A stretch of DNA of 64,000 bases from positions 62,001-126,000 of the forward strand of contig CAXKVR010000328.1 of assembly GCA_964058845.1 (NCBI GenBank), read 5' to 3'. Under the pieces are notes generated by a model. It saw nothing but the letters and a program-made list of their open reading frames with translations, did not search any database and was not told the DNA's origin. Made by a program: the position numbers and the translations under genes. This DNA is from Carex sylvatica (lineage: Eukaryota; Streptophyta; Magnoliopsida; Poales; Cyperaceae). Every line of letters starts with the position of its first letter. The stretch's first letter is position 1. Positions 57,377 through 64,000 of this stretch are shown piece after piece.

Positions 57377-60300
57377 GTAACAAAAATCATACTTATATTT
57401 TTTTTTTTATAGAAACTTTACTGAAGAACTTATTTTTTAATTTTAATCAAATATTGGCGTTAATAATTTCTCTAAAGCTAATTAATTAAGATTAGAGGAT
57501 TAAGATGAGAATTAAGAAGCGGATCCGGTTGTAGAGAGAGATGGGATTAAGATATTATGGTGATTATGAGTGTATATAATTAAGTAGGATTAGAAGAGTA
57601 TATCTAGTAAAATAGTAGATCTAGGAATTAAGAAAGTGATTAAGGGTGATTACAATAATTTGAGTAATTTAGATGATTTTGTGAGAATAAAGAAGTTGAT
57701 CTAGGAAAACTTAAAAAAAAAAACTTTATTCGCAACCTCTATGCTTGTAGCAAACTTTCAAATTAAATCCATGCAAAAAAATATTTATAAAGTAATAAAA
57801 TAAAAGTGAACAATTTCATATTAGAAAAATATTAATTAATAATTAATAAAATATGAACGACCAAAAAATCTCATGTAAGCTTAAAGATAATGTTTTTACT
57901 ATGATAACTATTTAATTATATAGACATGTAAATCTAACGCTTGTCTAACTATTCTGAAATCTTGACTAAAGGAAAAAGAGAAAGAAACACATATCTTTTA
58001 TAAGTTTCATAAAGTTAATTATTAGAGGTTAATGGGTGTCTAATTTAAGTACGTTTAAATTACATGTTTTGTTCTCTAGGCAACAAAGAGAGAAAAAAAC
58101 ACATCTTTTATCATAATTTTGAAGAAAATTAAACAATGAGAGTAAATTGAGGGAACAGAAAATTTATTATGAGTGGATCCAATAGGAACGTTATGACAAG
58201 AAATTTAGATAGATAATATTTTATTTTATTTTTCAAACACCAGATCAGTTTGTCAAATTTCCCATTGTTTGATCAATACAAAACAATATAATTAATAAAA
58301 CTGCGTATAAAATCTGTTTCTATATATACTGCGCAAGTTATTCCTATTAATTGTAAGGTCCAAAATTGAAAAATTATGTAAAGATTATCGTACATAATAG
58401 AGAACGTCATTCAACCTAGCTAAAAGTTATACAAACATCATTAGACTTTCCAATACCAATGGATTTGTTTTTATTTTTTACAATCCATATATAGCAAAGC
58501 ATCATGCATATTAAAGTACAAGTACAGAAAAAAAAAATTTGGAATTTGCGAAAGTACAAAAAAAAAAAAAAAAAAAAAATCTGCCTGAAAGGTAACGAAA
58601 GTATTGTCAAACGACTATAAATTTTTTCGTAGAATTTTATTTAGTATAAAGAAGAATTTTATAAGCCTAATCTAAACCAACATACATAATACAAGTTTAT
58701 TTTGTAACAAAAAAATTAATATGGTTATAATTCATGCATGGTTTTTATTTATTCTATAAAATATTTTTAATAAATAAATTAATAGATCATTTTAATATTG
58801 ACATTCTACATGTAACTTATTCGGTATAAATAAATGTGGATTCCACAACTATAAACAAATTATCACATCACATACTAATTAAAAACAATTAATTGAAGTG
58901 CTCATGCTTCAAGTAAAATGTACTAATTATTTATGCAATATAATCTTAAAAAATTAAGAAACAAATAAAAGTTAACCCTTTTACTAATCAATTATATTTT
59001 TTTCTAGTTGCTCATTATACTAATAGAAGTTAAACATTCTCGTTGCTCGTCAATTAGAAAACCACAACACAACAATAAAAAATACAGTAACATAAAGTAT
59101 TCCAAAATATAAATCATGAAAATAAATACTTTCGTAACCTCTATATTTGTAGCAAATTTTCAAATTGAATCCATACAATAAAAAATAGTAATAAAATTAA
59201 AGTGAACAATTTCATATTACGTACAAATATATTATGTTGTAATTAATAATCTCTAAACGACCAAAAAAGCTCATGTTAGCTTAAGAATAATGTTTTCTAT
59301 CATATATGACCGATACATCGCAAATAATACAACTCTTTAATTATATATAGGCATGTAAATCTAAATTCTAGTCTAACTATTCAAAAACCTTAGTTAAAGG
59401 AAAGCATTAATCTTGATAATTGCTACGCACTTCTATCTCTACATTATTTTTTCACTTAACTTTCATAATTACTATGAAGATCATAAAAATTCTAGCACTT
59501 ATTTTTTTTCAAAAGTATTAATACATATGCACAGAAGTATTTATACCTATAAGCTGAATAATTTTTACATAAATAATTGTCTCTCCAGCCAAATCTCAAA
59601 CTACATGGGGGGTCATACACATTTATATAAGTTGATTTCTTTTCTTCGTCTAATCTCGTCAACATTTTCAATAATCTATAAAAAATTTTGCGAATCTAAA
59701 ACCACAAACTTCTTCTACACAATTTTTTTTTCAAATGAGATCTATGATGACGTACTTTCAAACTCACTGTCACAAGTGTTAATACATATAGGGAGAATTT
59801 CATATATATCCCTCAAAAGTTTTAATATTACGTATTTATCCCTCCAAAATCAGTAATTACATATTTATCCTTGAAAATTGAACAAACTCACATATTTGTC
59901 CAATCTAACTCTATAACATATCAAATATCTTCAAAAATAATTAAATAATATTTTTTAAAACTTTAAAATTTTGTTTTACAATATTAATTAATAATATGTT
60001 GACCATTATGCACTTCGGCATTTTTAGTCCGCCTGAGTTCTCTTCCCTGTAAGGCGCCAAATCACAGATTTCTCTTCCTCCCTCGCCTCTCTCTCCAAAC
60101 GTACCAATCACATATTTCTCCCCGCCTTTCCTAGTCACCTCCCCTCTCACAGATTTCTGCCACCCCTCGCTGCTTTAATTTTCTATTTTCTTTTGAAGAG
60201 AGAGGCGGGAGGTTTGACGCCTTAGAGAGAAGAGAACTTAGACGGACTAAGGAGATAAAAACGAAGAGCGCAATAGTAAACATATTATTAATTAATAATT

Positions 60301-61540
60301 AAAATAAGTTTATTAAGTTTAAAAAATACTATTTAATTATTTCTGGAGATATTTGATGTGTTATAGAATTAGATTTGATAAATATGTGAGATATTTGATG
60401 TGTTATAGAATTAGATTTGATAAATATGTGAGTTTGTATGATTTTTAAGGATAAATATGTAGTTATTAATTTTGGAGGGATAAATATGTAATATTGAAAC
60501 TTTAGAGGGGTATACATGAAATTGCCCCATACATATATATGCACGAAAGTATTCATACCTAAGAACGAAAGTATTTATACCTATAAGGTTAATAAATTTT
60601 ACATAAATAATTCTCTCTACAACCCAATCTCAAATTATATGGGGGGCCATACACGTTTTTAAAGGTGAATTTTCTTTTCTTCGTTTAATCTCATTCACAT
60701 TTCTGACGATCTATGAAGAATTTTGCTAATTTAAAACCACGAACGTCTTCTACGTAATTTTCTCTTTCAAATGAGATTCATGACAATGTACTTTTAGGTT
60801 CGTCGTCACACAAGTATTTACGCATCGTCGTGCAAGTATTTATACCTATACTTACAAGTTTTTTTTTACATATATGATACTAACTGATACCTGAAAGTAT
60901 TAATATCAAGTATTACAGGTATTTATTCCTATGCACTACAGTTTTTATAACTATTTGGTCAACTATTGTTTGTCATATCAAGTTACACATACAAGTATTA
61001 GTATCTTAGTTTGTAAATTTTAATTTCTTATCCTCTATGTATTTATACTTAGGAAAGTTAACGCATGATCGATGAGTGTGGAGATTGAAAAAAGTGGAAC
61101 CATATAATTAGCGGTGATCATTGTACAATATTTGTTTACTGTAACTGTGGAGATAGAGAGAGAACAAGAGTGTGTGGATGAATATAATTATTCAAAGGTA
61201 AAATAGAAAGATTAACCAAGTTTCAAAAAATTACAAGAGATTAATGGGAGTCTATTTAAGTAGCTTGAAATTGGAATTTTGTTCTCTTGGCAAACGAAGA
61301 GATGAAGAAACAAAAAAAGTATGGAAGCTGTTTTGTTCTCTTTTCTTCCTATTTGTAAGTTCCAAAATTGAAAAATTATGGAAAGATCATACATAATACA
61401 ATAATAAAAAATAAAAATAAAAGTGTTTGTCGGTGCAAAAAAAATTCTGCCTGAATGGAAAGTCTTCCCTTTCTTAAAACACTAAAAAGAAGAAAAGAAA
61501 AATAGAATTGGGCCCACAGTCTCTCTTCACACTGACACTG
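57377..61540. other. AT-rich duplicated region between the candidate gene and the F-box gene
   Basis: No gene recognised. Segment 57724-57975 recurs at 59125-59405, and parts of 58020-58600 recur at 61240-61460. 59513-59782 recurs at 60555-60830, on either side of the Mutator-like element. An A-run lies at 58556-58580 next to CTGCCTGAA, which also follows the A-rich stretch at 61440. Confidence 0.7.
59791..60528. mobile_element. Mutator-like non-autonomous element with a 9-bp target duplication
   Basis: The left end is GGGAGAATTTCATATATATC; the mirror of the right end is GGGGCAATTTCATGTATACC. The inverted similarity runs for about 200 bp per arm and continues into an inner, GC-richer inverted pair (CCGCCTGAGTTCTCTTC near 60030, its mirror near 60235). 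The 9 bp ATACATATA lie on both sides (59782-59790 and 60529-60537). The right arm holds a 42-bp tandem duplication starting GATATTTGATGTGTTATAG (60346 and 60388). No transposase. Confidence 0.88.
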
Positions 61541-61552
61541 GGCTATAAAAAA
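61541..61552 (+). promoter_or_regulatory. Probable TATA box of the F-box gene
   Basis: GGCTATAAAAAA, about 250 bp before the proposed start codon, leaves room for a leader of about 220 bp. Confidence 0.55.
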
Positions 61553-61800
61553 ATAGCGCAAATATGGATTCAAGTGTTTGTCGGTACTTCTGATCCAGTA
61601 AATAGCAAAGCAAACAGGCGACTGCCCTTGTGTCCCTCTCCGTCTCTCGTTCGCCTCCTCCGCAATCTCTGATCGATTCCCTCACCACCCGTCGCCTACT
61701 CACACTACCCACCACCTTAATTTTATTTTTCTAAAGCAAAGCAATCTATTGTTCCGAACAGATCACTACTGTCTCTAGACTCTAGCTAGCTTCAAAAAAT

Positions 61801-63937
61801 ATGGGGCGCCGAGGACGGAAGACCCAACGCCAAGCCTTGTTTGGAGAAGAGAATTCTAATCATCAACCTCCACCACATGTATTCATATCTTACTCTGCCG
61901 AGCTTGCTATTGTATTTCTTACCTGTTATCTTTTTTCTCTAGGGTTACTTTCAAAAAATCACACACAAAAAAAAAAAAAAAAAATCTAAGTGCTAGACTA
62001 CTAAATTCAGTTGGCATGGTTTGATGTAAAGCTTCTGGCCTTTTTGTTTAATAAGTCGTATTAGCGTATATTAGGTATTCTGGGAATTTAATTTTCTTGT
62101 TAGTTTCTTAAAAACAAAATGATTAAAAAGGGGGATGCTCTGTTGTTTGTATCACTAAGGTCAAGTTGTTTTGATGTGAATTATAATTAGATTGGATTTC
62201 ACCTCTATATGAGTATGCTTTATATACTTAAACTGTTGTGACTCGTCCCACATTAATTGTCCTATGTTCAGTCTCAGCCATCAATAGCAACCTGTCAAAT
62301 TTGCTGCTGGTCATGCCACCAATTTAAACCCCACCCGAAAGTCATCTGCATGTGTAACATAAGCATTGGATGGAGCATGAAATGTTCGGTGGGACAATAC
62401 ACATGCGCCATATACCAGTGGATATACTTCGCTATTTTGGGATCCTGTTTCTTTTATTTATTTTTTTATTGTGTGGCTCATACTACTTTTAAATTTTCAT
62501 ATATGTAAGGAATTAAAGATCAAGGGTTGTCAGCTTTTTTTTGTAATTTTTTCCATGTACTTTTAACTTGGCAATGACACTATTTTAAATTTTTAATTCA
62601 GGAGACCAACGCAACGACGATGGAGAGAAGGAATTGGTCTTCACTCCCTGAACTCATAGTGACGATCATCTCCAACTTTCTACTTTCTGAAGATGTAACA
62701 GAGTACATCCGCTTTCGTACAGTTTGTCCTGGATGGAGGCAATCTACTGCTCCTCTGTCCACCATTGAGAGCCTCTTTCGGCCACGAAATTGGATCATGA
62801 TCATCTCTAGTAAACGTGAGAAGTATTCCCCTAGTGGGCTTAAAGATTGGAGTACCTTCTTCAATGTCTCAAGTGGACGCTGCCTTCTAGTCGACATTCC
62901 GCAGTTCCGTGAGGGTTACACGCCAATATCTTCTGCTGATGGTCTCCTTGTACTGCTAAGAAGGAATATGGGTGAATTATGTCTTCTCCACCCATTCACA
63001 TTATCTATTACTCAATTGCCTAAGGTGGATTCCCTTATTTCCATCATGATCCGAGATGAGCCAAGTAGTGTGAACTTCCTTTCATCTTCCATTGTTGTTT
63101 TCTTCTTTCAAAGATGTCATAAAGTTGCATTTGCGAGGATAAGAGGCAACAGATGGTTTGGTACGGATTATGAGGTAAATTGTACTTCCACTCTCTCCTT
63201 TCAAGGCCAGCTGTATGCGGCTGATCACAACACTGGAGAATTATTGCAGTTCGAGCTTGAGGAAGCGACTATTGGGCCTAGTTGGGATCCAAAACTCAAC
63301 GTGACAACTCAGATCCCGGCCTTCAGTTATCCCTTGTATCTTGGTCTTCTTGAGTATGGAGGAAAAATGTTACTCCTACGGAAGTGCCGGGATGTGCCAC
63401 CCTTATGGGGTTTACACTTTGAAGTATACGAGATTGATGTGGAGAATAGGAGGCTCATCCCAACCATCATACCTCCTGATCACACTATTTTTGCGTCAGA
63501 GAGCCGATGCTTATCTTTACCTACTTCAGTTTCTCCTTCAATCTTGCCCCAATCCATTTATTATTACAGAAGGTTTAGTCCAGACATCGATGTTTACGGT
63601 TCTCACCGCCCAAACCTTGCACCCACAAATTCATATTATCCTCATCCTGAGATTATCTACCGCCGCACCGCCCCATACCCAAAAAATTATATCGGTCCAT
63701 TTTCCCTTTCCAGCTATCTTATTAGTCACTGTTCAAACTTCATATGGTATGTGCCCATGCTTTTTCTTTTTTATTTGTCATGCATATGCTTTTTCTTTTT
63801 TATTTGACATACTTGTGGGGTAAAACAAATTAGGATGATTATTATTATTATTTTTTTCAAGTTAATATTTGTATTACCACATGATGTTAGTGATCTACCG
63901 GCTTTGTTACAGGCCATTTCAGATGAAGAGGAAGTAG
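61801..63937 (+). CDS. F-box protein with DUF295-type C-terminal domain
   Basis: Proposed exons are 61801-61878, 62602-63746 and 63913-63937, all with GT/AG borders; together they form one frame of 415 residues. Exon 1 gives a basic start (MGRRGRKTQRQ); exon 2 adds ETNATT, then the F-box WSSLPELIVTIISNFLL ... IRFRTVCPGWRQS (about residues 36-80). This is followed by a beta-propeller-like DUF295 region with FNVSSGRCLLVDIP, SSADGLLVL, LLHPFTLSITQLP, FQGQLYAAD and FEVYEIDVENRRL. The third exon ends FIW-PFQMKRK, stop TAG. F-box proteins bind SKP1 through the F-box and bring substrates to the SCF ubiquitin ligase; the substrate here is unknown. An alternative start at 62620 (MERRNW) would give a 389-residue protein. 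The last intron could also be retained, ending at 63807. Confidence 0.82.
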
Positions 63938-64000
63938 TCCAACTTTAGCAGCTCTTTCAAGCTTGGGTGTGGAAAACAAATCAATGATGCGCTTCAAAAT

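Noticed and set aside
59413..59856. 147-codon open frame rich in Ile, Asn, Phe and Tyr
   Set aside because: It is AT-rich, overlaps the Mutator-like element border, and most of it is a repeat present again at 60555-60830.
62257..62508. 83-codon open frame
   Set aside because: It lies in the proposed first intron of the F-box gene and shows no recognisable domain.
1..64000. tRNA, rRNA or other structural RNA genes
   Set aside because: No cloverleaf with conserved A and B boxes or rRNA segment was noticed by eye; a covariance-model search was not possible here.

Overview
This is nuclear DNA from a flowering plant. Genes with introns, CACTA, Mutator-like, Athila and LINE elements, and a long satellite array all say so. 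The DNA is AT-rich and largely a nest of transposable elements. The species cannot be read from the sequence; the F-box protein at the right edge looks somewhat like families expanded in monocots, which is only a hint.

Layout. 1-7971: a CACTA (En/Spm) transposon on the minus strand, running off the left edge, with a TNP2-type transposase killed by two nonsense codons, part of a second CACTA protein, palindromic subterminal repeats and a nested Mutator-type MITE. Its right end cuts a LINE (7975-9165). A second LINE fragment follows (9561-10735), then a degraded retroelement tail. 11648-38510: an array of an 81-bp satellite, split by an Athila-type Ty3/gypsy element (12133-20978) whose 5-bp target duplication is still visible. 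That element has lost the RT catalytic core, the integrase core and most of its 3' LTR, and carries an internal patch of satellite copied from both of its own flanks. 38529-40216: a related Athila-like LTR on the minus strand. 40558-49353: what looks like one chromovirus-type LTR, swollen by a Mutator MITE, two LINE fragments and a complete 2.5-kb non-autonomous CACTA element. It also holds an array of small stem-loops whose stems differ from unit to unit but stay complementary.

Host genes lie in the right quarter. A small spliced gene at 50.5-52.3 kb encodes an ELOF1/Elf1-type transcription elongation factor, with a decayed copy of its first coding exon 1.6 kb upstream. A LINE with reverse transcriptase sits directly in its 3' flank. 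A possible start of another gene lies at 56.7-57.4 kb. Duplicated AT-rich sequence holding a Mutator-like element follows. The window ends with a three-exon F-box/DUF295 gene (61801-63937).

The transposon genes are all broken, many by codon changes of the kind produced by C-to-T decay of methylated DNA. ELOF1 and the F-box gene are the only apparently intact genes. The exon structures were derived by eye from reading frame and GT/AG sites and are not backed by transcripts.
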